This document shows, piece after piece, positions 34,694-47,200 of a stretch of DNA of 64,000 nt. The notes under the pieces were generated by a model. That model was not told the DNA's origin and ran no database searches. It saw only the letters and a list, made by a program, of their open reading frames with translations. Positions within the stretch are counted from its first letter, which is position 1, and each line of letters begins with the position of its first letter. Both the position numbers and the translations under genes were made by a program. The stretch is from Atherix ibis (taxonomy: Eukaryota; Arthropoda; Insecta; Diptera; Athericidae): assembly GCA_958298945.1 (NCBI GenBank), contig OY282607.1:49453020-49517019 (forward strand). The letters run 5' to 3'.

Positions 34694-37608
34694 TCTACAT
34701 TTATTTTCTAACCGTTCTTATGAAAGTGAAATGTTATACCTCGTTCGGTTATTTTCAGGTCTTACAATCAGTTTTTTGAACATTGTATGAAAATTTCTCA
34801 TGAAAAAAATAACTTCATAATTGTTGTTGAAAATGAAAATTATTTCTCTGTAAGATTGTTACTGTATTACTAAAAGATGCATAAATGGTTAAACCGCTGA
34901 CAATTCTCCACTTCGAAAACGTAAATGAATATTCATGTTGGAAAAGTTCTGTAATAGATTAACGTTTGTTATTTTTATGAATAACTAAGGTTTGAAAAAT
35001 ATACAACACAACCCAATAAAGGAGCGTATAACAAATACTGATTGTTGCGCAGAATTATTTTATTATGCTTTAAAAGACAAGGAACATTGAGGATTGTATA
35101 AAAAAAATCTTTTTGGCTTTTTATTTCAATTTTTATTTTTAGCGTTATTTTATTTTAATATATTATATCCATTAATTAAACCGTTTGTTATCCAGGCCTA
35201 AATAAGATAGAATAACGTGGTGATTACCGAGAAAAGTGTATTACTTACTATTATGTGTAGACTAAATAAAGTAACGAATTTGAATACACATAATAATAAA
35301 TAAATAATATTTATTTATTATCATGAGTAACCGAGTCCATTGAAGGTAATAAAGATTTGTTTTAGAAATTGCAGAATCAAAATCACCGCTTTTATATAGG
35401 AAAATATCCAATTGGTTATTAATTCCCCATTACACTAGTTTCAAATTTAGCAATTTAAAATAATATTCAAATACTAGCGATAACTGTTGAGAAGCGTCGT
35501 TGTTTCAGCTGAGTTGGACTCGAAGTGTTTCAAACATCATCCAAATGATTAATGGCTACCGGGAGAAGAGGCGTGGTTGAGAAAAGTGGCTTGGATTTTC
35601 GCTCTCTTGCGTTTGGATCTTGGTGCTGTGCAGTCAAAACTGGCTGTGTTCTTCGTTTTAAAAAAATACACGTGGTAGTTATATCATAAAAAGTTGCTTG
35701 TTAAAGAAAAAACAAAACAAACAAAACAAACAAAATAACTAAATAAATAAAATCTAAGATAGATTGTGCCATCGAATCACTTATGAAATAATAAATTGTG
35801 CAAATATATAAGTTCAAAAAGAAACATCACTAAAAGCAGCTTAATTCTTGTGTGTAACCATTTTATTTATGTCTCTACGTTAACGCTAGTTACTTTTGTA
35901 TATAAACATTTTATTTAAAATGAGTAGAATCAAGCGAATTTAGAGACACCATGAAAGAAAATATCCTTTTTATGCGCAAATGTATAGAATTATTAGTGAA
36001 GTATAGACAGGAAAAAAATAAGCCTAACAACTAAATAATAATAATATGAATCAAAATAATTAAAATAATCATCTAGTAAATGCTTCTGTTTATAATAAAG
36101 CAAGAAGAAAAAACAGAAAAACCTAACAGACTATCGTGAATATTAGAAGAGGACCAGAAGAGGAACAAAATGGAGAAAGATAAACAAAAAAGACGGGAGA
36201 GACACTAATTCAACAAGGGGAAGATCTATTCTTACTCAGTAAAGTAATTTTATACAAATTTGATATGATCAAATATGCGATCGTTTCTATAGTTTTGAAG
36301 GGGATTATCAAAGGAGATATATGTTTCGAATAAACTTTTTATTTTTTTTTAAATACATTTCTCATTTTTTTAATTTACTGGAAAAATTAAGTTGAGATAT
36401 TTTTTTCATAACTTTATAAAAAAAAAAAATATTTACTGTGAAGGATATTCGACTACATTTTTATTAAATTCGACTAGATTTTTTTATTTCACCACCTCCT
36501 GAGTTCTTACAGATCGTCTCATCGACAATTAGCTGATCCTATCAAGTTAAGTTGTCCTACATTATAGGGGCACTTCCAACATCACGACGGGCCAATGAAG
36601 TGCCAAGGGCTGTTTTGGGGATGGCCAGGAAGGAATAAATAACACATAGACTCCTTCCATATGAGGCGCGCTCTCTCCCCGATCCCTACACAATTTTTTC
36701 TTTTCCATCAATTTTTTATATCCGCGCCTCCTTTTCCCCTGGAGAAATTTACACTATGGTGTCTTCAGCATAAATCTTTATTTGTTTTGTATGGGTATGA
36801 AGGCCAAAGTGACCCGTTAAAGAACCTCCCCTACTCTCCCTCATCTTCTGGAGGATCGGCTTAATCATCAGATCCATCCCTCTAGAACTTCAAGTCCGCA
36901 TTAAAAAAAATATTTTTTTTTTCAAATGTTTTACCACTACCCAAACGTAACATAACAATGAAAAGTAAACTTATATGATGATGTTAGAGACAAAATCTGT
37001 ATAATCTCTTGCACTGAAAACGCACTGTAACGATAATCAAATATTCCAAATATTATATTTAACTTCAATTATTTCTACTTCAATCAATAGCAAACTTACA
37101 TGATGATAGGAAAAGTTTCTGTATAAACTTTTGCAATGTTAACTACACAAACATATTCACTTAACAAACAAATTCAAAAAACTCAAATATGTATGAATTA
37201 AAGTTTTTTTTATATCCAATATTATTTAATTAGAAACATAAAAAATAACAAAAATTGAGTTTTGTGATAACTAGAAAATAAGTAATGAAGGAAGCCATTT
37301 TCGGACAGAAATCTTTGATAATGTCATCCTTGAGTATGGGCAGTTGGGATAATATTGCGACAGAGTTAATGTTAGCCTTTGAGGATACTGTAGCCCGTGT
37401 TTTTCATATTCATTTAATTAATTGTCCGAAATATGGCTATTGAAATATTTATTTTATGCGAAGTTAAACTAACAAAAAAATTAATACGTTGAATTTCATA
37501 TTCTTAACAAAGAATCAGTCAAGAATTTTTTAATATATTTTTTCGGTGTGTTACTGTTGATTTACTTTTGTCACAGTAAGACAAAATGCATCGTCGTAAT
37601 AAAAAATA
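34694..37608. other. Intergenic DNA, possible unannotated 5' exon
   Basis: Mostly AT-rich. Bases 35,480-35,660 are more GC-rich and include CTCTC and a CAGTC word at 35,631, followed by A-rich leader-like sequence. A promoter or non-coding exon is possible but not shown. Bases 36,520-36,900 are also less AT-rich, with no domain recognised. Confidence 0.35.
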
Positions 37609-37610
37609 TA

Positions 37611-38915
37611 CGAGGGTCGTTCAATAAGTCCTTAGAAAAAGAAGGAAAAAAACTGTTTTTAAAATAAAAAAATTTTATTTTTCAACATAATTGCCGTTTT
37701 TCCAAAATTTTTATCCCGTCCAAAAAATAGGATTTCGGAAGTTCTACAAAATACTCATCCGTTTGAGCAATGACGTCCTCGTTGGAAGTGAACCGTCGTC
37801 CGCCAAGCCATTTCTTCAGATTGGGGAAAAGAAAATAGTCACTCGGGGCCAAATCTGGTGAATAAGCGGGATGCTGCAACAATTTCATTCCCAATTCCAC
37901 AATTTTGGCCATGGAAACAGCGCAGGTGTGCACACGCGCATTGTCCTGATGCAAGAGGATTTTTTTCTTCTTCAGATGGGGGCGTTTCTCTTTGATTTCC
38001 TCGCTCAACCGTTGCAATAACGACGCGTAATACGCTCCTGTTATTGTTTTTCCTTTTTCCAAGTAGTCGATAAAAATGATGCCCTGCGAATTCCAAAAGA
38101 CCGTGGCCATCACCTTGCCGGCCGATGGCACAGTTTTTGCCTTCTTCGGAGCCCGTTCACCCTTGAAAATCCACTGTGATGACTGTCTCTTCGTTTCTGG
38201 AGTGTAGTCGTGTATCCAGGTTTCGTCCACAGTGCCATATCGACGAAGGAATTCGGCAGGATTGCGATGCAAGAGTACCAATATAGCCTCAGAGTCCACT
38301 ACACGATTGCGCTTATTCTCCTCTGAGAGCAAACGCGGCACCCATCTTGCCGAAATTTTTTTCACAGACAATTTTTCATGGAAAATTGAAGCGACTGTAC
38401 CTTGTGATATGCCCGTGGCCTCAACTAATTTGCGCACTTTAATTCGCCGAACGTTCAAAATCAGATCGTGGATTTTGTCGATGATTTCAGGAGAAGACAC
38501 CTCAACTGGGCGTCCTGAACGATGTTCTTCTTTTGTGGATGAACGGCCACGTTTAAATTCATTCACCTAATTGTAAACCATCGCAAACACAGGTGCAGAT
38601 GTGCCATGAACTGCATCCAACTCGGCTTTGATTTCTTTCGGGCTTAAGCCTTTCAAATGGAGATGTTTGATGACAGCCCTAAACTCGCTTTTTTCCATTG
38701 TTATGCACAAATAAATGTCGTTAACTTTAATCGACGATAGAAATTGACCTACGCTATGGATTGAGCTGAAATTTTGACAGCTTTCCCGTCGATAATGCTA
38801 CTACAAAAAAAAATAATGCTACTACCCGTCGATAATGCTACTACCCGTCGATAATCCTACCGACACTACGAGCGCAATTTCTTGAAATTTCTAAGTACTT
38901 ATTGAACGAACCTCG
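37611..38915 (-). mobile_element. Full-length mariner, family B copy 2
   Basis: Flanked by TA (37,609-37,610; 38,916-38,917). The transposase starts at 38,698 (MEKSEFRAVIKHLHLKGLS) and stays in frame except for one TAG in place of a Trp codon at about 38,567 (before VNEFKRGR). It then continues to 37,682, where a deletion of the last residues ends the protein early after YFLDGIK. All catalytic blocks are present: VDETWIHDY, HQDNARVHT and YSPDLAPSDYFLF. Near 38,790-38,870 the 5' leader contains a local expansion of a word CCCGTCGATAATGCTACTA. Nearly identical to the copy at 7,865, so both moved recently relative to the other relics. Confidence 0.92.
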
Positions 38916-39130
38916 TATATAAAAAATTTGCATGTTTACTTCATAATAAGTAAACTGATTCGGTTTTGCGGGCAGAATAATTAGGGTTAAAATTACCTGC
39001 AATATAAAATTAAGAAATATATTCAAATTAATAAATAATTATATAACATTGCTTGAAATAAAAACATCAATTCCTCCATTATAAATTTATTACTCAGATG
39101 AATATGTTCAACCGGTTTGTTTTAGCAAAT

Positions 39131-40158
39131 TTAATTATTTTGGGGCTTAGACCACTCTGCAGTTAAAATTAAATGATCATAACCATGCCCATTGAGCATC
39201 TCGATTGCAAGTGCCGCATCTTTTCGAGTTTTGAAGTGAACATAAGCAAATCCCTTACAAAGACCAGTATTCTAAAAAAAATTGAACAAATTAAATAAAG
39301 ACCAGTTAATTTTTTTATAAATCAGTATTAGCTCACTTTATCTTTCGCTAAATACATTTTGCTGTGTTGGCCAAATTTCTTAACCAATTCCTCTAAATCT
39401 GTTTCTGTCATCGCTTCAGATAAGTTCGATATTCTTATAGCACAAGTATCATCCCTACCGCGTACTCCACTAGCACCACCTTTCTGCATGTCTTTCATGA
39501 AAGGTGGTACATATTTTCCACTCTTTGAGGTCTCCATTGTTGCTAAATTTTATATGATTTAATCAAGAATATATCCATAATACGGTAGCAATTAGAATAA
39601 TTATATAATTAACTCTTACAGTTAGTTGTTGGCTTGTTCTCTAATAACTTTCCGGTATCTATAGCAGAGCCCTTGTATGGACAGTGAGCAGACCAATGCT
39701 CTCCTCCGCAAATTCTGCATTTTCCAACATCTAAATTAGAAAAAAACATATTATTTTTTGTATACACATTATTACAGACAAATAATCAGTTAATATGATA
39801 ATATAATAATACTTTTGATTGATTCAATCTGGGCTTCATTAGCTTTTTCCTCCTCTTTAGCGCTTATAAACTGCATAATTATATCTTCAGAAACAATGGT
39901 TGTTTGCGCATTTGGCCCGGCCTTATCACTTGCAGAATCACCGAATTTTTTAAGTGTTCGACGACTTGCCACTGATTTTGGTACAAGCTCGGTAGCTATT
40001 TTGTACGTTCTTATAAATTTCACCTTTTTATCATTTTCAATTTTGTATCCCGTAACACGTTTTATATTACCCTCTATAACTTCTGTTGGTTGGGGCAAGG
40101 AACCTGAATCCAATTCGACTTCATCAGCCCAAGAAGACTTGATTTCATCCATTACCAT
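39131..40158 (-). CDS. eIF3g1: Eukaryotic translation initiation factor 3 subunit G
   Basis: RNA-binding subunit of the eIF3 complex, which loads the 43S pre-initiation complex on mRNA and aids scanning in the cytoplasm. Four coding exons join in frame: 40,158-39,813, 39,730-39,620, 39,542-39,337 and 39,271-39,131, giving 267 residues, close to the Drosophila protein. The N-terminal domain opens with [19 protein letters not shown] zinc knuckle ([13 protein letters not shown]) is in exon 2. The RRM spans exons 3-4, with RNP2 IRISNL and RNP1 GFAYVHF; the C-terminus is EWSKPQNN. Two ATGs (40,158 and 40,152) are possible starts. A CTTAATTTAG acceptor just upstream implies a 5' UTR intron with a donor near 40,334. 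An AATAAA (minus) lies near 39,091. Divergent from Clc. Confidence 0.95.
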
Positions 40159-40344
40159 TCCTAAATTAAGCAAATTTATATAAAATTAACACCACGTGGA
40201 CAATAATTCACTTTATATAAACAATCAACTATAATGTTAACAGCAATTTTATTATTGTAACAGGTAAAACCTTAAAATATATTGTATTTAATATTCGAAC
40301 ACAATAAATATTGAAAAAATATACTTTACTATTTGTAAAACACC

Positions 40345-41286
40345 ACAATATAATGGAAGCCAAATAGCAAAGAACCACTAGTCAATTTCTTCTTTTTCAA
40401 AATGTTGACAATTGTAAACCAGCTATGTAGAGTAGAAAGTACATATATACTAGGGAATTTGATAATTATGAGGAGTTTCAATTTTCACCAACAACATACA
40501 TTCAAAATTTTCTTCAACAATATTACTTTTCTGTTAATTTTATTAGAAAATAGCTACAAAAATATAATTTACAGTTATAGATTTAGTAAAAAATTTAATT
40601 TATTGCTAAAATTCAATGACGGTAATAGTTAAAACCGTCCATACAAAAATAATTCTGCAGACATTATTAATTTATCTACCAATTTGATAATAAATTACTT
40701 TGAATAAGAAAAAAATCTATTACTTTTAAGTATATAATCATAAATTGAATTAGTGTTTTAATTAAAAAAGGATTTGAAGTAGAGTACACCAACAAGGAAA
40801 TCAATCAGTACTGGAGAATCTAATACAAAAATAAAATTTTTCCGAAGCCAAAAATATTTTTATACACACTTTAATTTGCGTTAGTGCGAGAGGATCGAGT
40901 AGAAAGAACATTTTTGTTGCAAACTGTGTTGACGGTCAATTGATAAATCACCGTTGCTACTAAAATGGGTTTTTACTCGAATGGTATTAGCAGAAATCTA
41001 AAGAAAAGCGAAGTGAAGATACCCAATGTAGGGAATGACTTTGATAATTTTGTTGAATAAATCTAATTAGAAAATTGCTTTGGGTTTGAGACTGTTAATA
41101 AAACTCCAACACAGCGCATCCGATTGACAATTGAGTCTTTCGAATCTCCTTATTCAATGATTTTACTCAATATTGATTGCCAATGTTGTCATTCCTAGAA
41201 AATTGAGTGCTGGTTGTGCTGAGTTTCTACATTAGTTTGTCTAAATAATTGAACGTTTAAATTAATAATTTTATTGTAAAACAAAT
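40345..41286. promoter_or_regulatory. Divergent eIF3g/Clc upstream region
   Basis: About 0.9 kb lies between the inferred eIF3g 5' exon and the Clc start codon. Both genes must start within it or close to it, so it should hold both promoters. I see no clear TATA box or DRE. The stretch 40,870-41,000 is the most complex part. A Clc 5' UTR exon could lie here but cannot be fixed by eye. Confidence 0.35.
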
Positions 41287-44200
41287 ATGGATTCATTCGG
41301 TGAGAAAAACTTTGATCAAGAAGTTGATCCTGCAGCGGAATTTCTAGCTCGTGAACAAAATGCATTAGCTGGCTTAGAAAATGATGTTCCTCTTGCCGCA
41401 GCAGTGGTAACAAATCATCAAAACGGTAAATAGATTAATATGAATTTGGTCAATGTTATTTTATAATTTTAAATGTCATCTAACACAATATTAATTTCTA
41501 TGCATCAAAAGAGCACAAATATTGTCAATATATGGCCGCTTAATTGGAAATAGAAAGCAAACATGTTAAATCTCTTGTTTTATATCAAATTCTTATTAGT
41601 TTATCTTTCATAATTTTTTTCAATTGAAAAGAAAATTATTAACAAGACTTCTTTGTGTAAATAACAATAAAATATAATTATATTTATATTATTTAACTTT
41701 AAGGAAAACAATTAAAATTAAGTTATATCTGATCTAAGCGATGTAATAAAACGCCCACAAGAAGAGGTCATTGAAACAATATGATTGGGCGTTTGTATTG
41801 TTCTGAAATTTAAAGCATTAAAAAGAAATTCTGATAAGCAAAGCTCTTTATTAACATTATCTTTTAAAATGAAAATAAATCTATTTTGCTAGAATAGTGC
41901 AATTAGAATAATGTACTAAAATTTAAATGTTACTTAATAGCAAATTGAAGTTTTTAATAATAGAGATAATTTATTACGAGATTTTTAAAGTGTTAATAAA
42001 TGTCAAAATTAATTGAAAATAATTTATTTTGATTTCTCAGACAAAATTTGCCTATTATTATTATGTAGACTTGATATTAGATATATTTTTCCACTTGTAG
42101 AAATAAATATTGAATTTCTGCTTAAAACCTGCTTGTACTGTATATATGAAGGTAGATCGAAGGATCACTGCGAAGGAGAGATTCGGGTAAACAATACAAT
42201 CGATTTTAATTTTTCATTTTATTATATTTTAAATAAAAACTAGTATGTTTTAAAATATATGTCCTTTTTGTCATAAATATATGCCAAAGTTGTTTGTCCT
42301 AAATATTTTTCATAAAAATTCTGTTTGTCATTTGTTGGGTTGACAACTAAGTGATTGCGGATTTTGTCAATAGATGATGGTATTAGCACATTCTTGTTAT
42401 TTGGACTTCCGCCTTTAATTTAGTAAAAAAATTGTATCGTTTAGCTATTTACTTTTGTTTTCATCCAAATTTAAAAATGGAAGGACAAGACGTGCATTTT
42501 AGATATATTTTATTGTAATATTTCGAAAAGGCAAGAACAGATCGCAGATACACAAGAAGTTATGTGCCGTATATGGAAATGAAGCCTTGAAAGAAAGGTA
42601 GTGTCAAAATTGGTTTGCTAAATTTCGTTCTGGTGATTTTTCCAGTTGAAGTTGATGAGACCATTATCGATTCATATCAAGAACCATGATCGTCATAGCA
42701 CAACACGTGAGATTGCAGAGAAGCTTAACGTATCGCATACATGCATTGAAAAAAAAATAAAACAGCTGGGTTATGTTATGAAACTCGATTTTTGGATTCC
42801 TCATCAGCTTAAGGAAATTCATTTGACGCAATGCATTAGCATCTGCGATTCACTTCTGAAACGCAACGAAACGGATCCATTTCTGAAACAACTGATAACT
42901 GACGACGAAAAGTGGATAGTTTCTCTAGTAATGCGAGATCAACCACCTCAGACGACATCAAAAGCTGAGATGCACCAAAAGAAGATTATGCTGTCAGTTT
43001 GGTGGTATTATAAAGGAATTCTGCACTTTGAATTTTTACCACGAAACCAAACGATTAATTCCCCCGTGTACGTTCAACAACTCAAACTGACAATGCAGTT
43101 CAAGAAAATTGACCAGAATTGGCAAATCGTAAGGGTATTGTTTTCCAGCATGACAATGCAAAGCCGCACACATCTTTGGTCACTCGCTAAAAATTATTGG
43201 AATTAGGTTGGGATGTGTTGTCACATCCACCATATAGCCCTGACCTAGCGCCTTCAGATTACCATTTATTTCGTTCCATGCAGAACTCCTTAAATCGTAA
43301 AATTTTTAATGACGCTGATGATGTAAAATCACATTTTATTCAGTTTAAATGGAATTATGACACTGCCTGACACATGGCAAAGGGTTATCGACAAAAACGG
43401 ACAACACCTTATTGAATAAAGTTATATTTTTAAGTAAACATTTTGAATTTTTCTTCTTATTTAAAATCCGCAATCACATAGTTGCCAACCCAATAGTTAC
43501 TACTGTAGTGAGTATAATCTAATTCTCAAAGACCTATTTATTTCTTGTTCATTTTTATCATTTTACAGCTATTATACGATACTAGTAATAAATTCTTATT
43601 TTCGGGTACTTTGAAATCTTAAAATTATTTAGCACTATCCCTAATATATACACATATATATAGATCTATATATATGCTTGTCAACCTTTTGAAGAGGATT
43701 GTCATATATTAATAATTCGATTCAAAATGTTCATTTTGTTGGCTCTGCTGTGTTTCAAATTCACTGGTTTACTCCACTGTTACTCTTAATAGCTATAAGC
43801 ATATTGATTACTCATTTTGTACTTATTGTAATATATAAGAAAAAAGAAATACATTGCAATAACTAAGATATTTTAAATGTCGTACCATATATTTAAATCG
43901 CATTCAGAATATTTTTGTAAGATTAGATATTATCCGACTCTGCCTTACTAGAATGAATTATATAACTTTTAAATAATAGATTTAGCCAAAAACTTCGAAA
44001 ATAACAGTTTTCATTCCTTTTCTTATCTCTTTTATATACAAATTTTCGACAACAAGTTGGAGGTATTTTCAAAAAGTATCGCGAAATTTTAATATTCGAA
44101 TTTCAATTTTTTGTGGCGTTATGTTGGTACTCATGTCTCTATAAACAAAAGCAATACATTTTTTGGTTACTTTTACTCAAAAAATAACCGATTAATGTAA

Positions 44201-47200
44201 AATATAGCGTCACACTATTCTCTCTGGCGGTACAGACTCTATCGCTCATCTGCCAGTATTTCGATCGGTATCATTTTGGCCCCAACGCAAATGGCTTCGT
44301 ATGACAACTTTAGAATGAGCCGGCCATTCTCAATGCGCTCCTACTGTATACTGAGACAACTCCATGTATGCAGGTTGCTCTAATCAGCCCATTCGCCCAA
44401 ATTGGCGCAGCTTACAGCAGGATTCACTCGATCACGGTCGCCTACAAAGTCCTTTTACTCTGTCTGGGTCCTCCAAGGTTAAGCATTAAGTGCGCCAATC
44501 CCATCATTGTCCTCGCAGCCTTGTCATCAACGTATAATAGGTGTTCCAGGGCATCAAGGATAAAATCCCATCTCGCCGAGTTAAAGGCCTTCTTCACGTC
44601 AAAGTCTATAATAGTGCAGTACTTTATGAAACCTCTTCACCACCATTTGCTTTCGATAGCCTTACGCGCCGCTCGAACGACCAAAACAATAGCATCCAAA
44701 GTGGAGCGTGCCCTCCTGAAGCGAAATTTGGCTTCAGATAAGCCCCTCGATGAATTCCACCAATCGATTGATAAGTCCTTCTACCTGTTCTAGAATTTTA
44801 CCCACCGTGTCCAGAAGACAAATTGGGCAGAATGATGAAGAGTCTCCAAGTGTCCCTCTTCCCTTTGGTAGTAGCACAAGGCGTTGCCTTTTCCACGACA
44901 ACTACTTTTAGTGCAACAGGGGGTATGGCACAGAGTCTAGCTGCCTTTTGAAAGGCTATTTTTCTGCATGCCCGAAGGATTCCGTCCCGGATGATTCGCG
45001 GAACCTGATTGCTGTCATGCCTCGAGCTACCTTTCAATGTAGTCACTGGTTGCTAAGGAAAGAAGCACGTGCCAATTCTGTCCAGCAGCTTAGATATATT
45101 GTGTGTTCTCTATGTGCTCCTATACTGTCAATATCTATAATAGGTAACGGAGGTTTGCTTTTGTTGATAGCATTTGCAGTTTCTGCAGAAAACGCGTAAA
45201 ACGGATTTTTATTTTAACCAACCGTCGAAAATAAAGTTTTGTTTTGTAGTAGTTAACACCATGACCATAGGCCAGGAACTACTGCTTCAGTACCACGCCC
45301 TTGAAGGTCAAATGGCATCGTCGAAAATGAAGTCGGGGGACATAAATAAAAAACCCAACTAATTGTGATATTTTTCGATCGCGAGAACCCAATATAAAAT
45401 TTTCGATATTCAACTATCTCGGAAATGGTGAGAATATTGTCTCGAGGGATAGCATATCGAGTGTTGTAAATTAAAAAATATTTCGGATGGTACCATCAGG
45501 TTAGGGGTGCAGTAAGTTACTTACGCTATCAACTCGAAAAATGGACTTTCCGCCGAATTTGTTGTTTAAATATCTCAGAAAACGGAGGCAAAAATATGTA
45601 AAAACCAACAGAAAAATAGGATTCGACAATTTTTTGGTCTGTCATTCACTAGATGGAGCTCAAACACAAACATTTTTTTTTCTTAATTATATTTGAATAG
45701 GGAATATACGAGCACTTTTACAATCTAAATAACAGCGCCAAGCTTAATTTAGAATAACCCTGGTAGATAATAAATAAATAAAAGTTTTTGAAATTTGAAC
45801 TAACTTAGATCGTATTCAACATTAAATGAATATCTGGAAATTTCTTTATATGCACGCATCCGCACTTCAAACGATAACAATAAACAAACAATTTTCTATT
45901 AGATATCATTCGTTTTAATTTTTACCCATTCTTTAAATCATTATGATTCCAATTACTTATTCATATTCAGAATTTGACTTCAAAATAATTTTTTATTCTG
46001 AATTTTTATGAATATTATTTCTGTTAACATAATGAAAAAAAACAAATGCCTCGTAATTTATATCAGAAATATCCGCCAATGAATGATGATAAGTAATTTA
46101 ATTATGGTAATTAAGTAATTTAATTAAAAAACAATAATATAAAAGCAAGTTATATCGAAATTCTGATTGTATTTTTTTATTCTAAAGTTCATTACAAACT
46201 TTTGTGTCAACTAAGATAAATTTAAAGAATTTTCGAATTAATGAGTAGTGGTTCTATCCATTGTGTGGTGCGAATAAAAATCAAGCGAATACACTGACAA
46301 AAATCTTTCGAATATAGTGACTCATTTAGTCATTGCTTGAAATCTGTCGTATTTTTCTTTTAGTTTAATTAAATAAAAGCAACGTTCGATAAAAGCTGTT
46401 TGTAGCTCTTTGTTCCCAATTTCTGTAATAAAGAAAAGATTTTGGTTACAATTTTCTTGTATCCACTAGCTAATTAAGTTTTTAATTGGCAAAAAAAATT
46501 GAAGGGAAACTCAAGTGCCTCCTTCCTTCTACATATTAACTTATCTTCAATTTATATCTCTCCCCAATTTCTAAGAAGCAATCAATTCAGAATCCTGATA
46601 TTATATATATTCTATTTTAGCTTGAGTCTCATAGGTACCTAGCTAACATTATATTTATACCAGGTGTATAAGCTTAAATCCGCTGTTTTTGGTAAAAACA
46701 CGTTTTTTTTTGTAGAAAGCAAAAACAAATTTATTCAAAATACTTGCCCTCGCTAGCTACACATTTTTCCCATCTCTTGGGCAATTTGTGGATACCACGC
46801 CAAAAAAATTCCTTCTCTTTCGAGGCAAACCTCGAGGAAAAAGCCATTTTCGGACGTATTCGTAAGAATCGAAGTGCTGCTCAGCGAGCGCGTGGCCCAT
46901 CGACGAAAACACTTGGTAGTCGGAAGGGGCCAGGTCTGGTGAATAAGCGGGGTGGAGTAGCACCTCCCACTTGAGTGTCTCCAAGTAATTTCGGACCATT
47001 TTTGACGTTTGCGATGGTGCGTTGTCGTGGAGGAAAATCAGCTTGTTATGACTTTGTTGATAATCCGTCCTTTTTTCACGCAGAGCACAGTGCAATTTGA
47101 TCAGTTGTTGATGGTAGCGGTGGGCATTGACATCTCATAGTAGACGATACACTGCTGATCCCACCAAACGCACAGCATCGTCTTCCGTCCGAAGCGATTT

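Noticed and set aside
40402..40632. Small plus-strand gene between eIF3g and Clc
   Set aside because: AT-rich frame of Phe, Ile, Lys and Asn residues with no domain; it lies in the shared upstream region.
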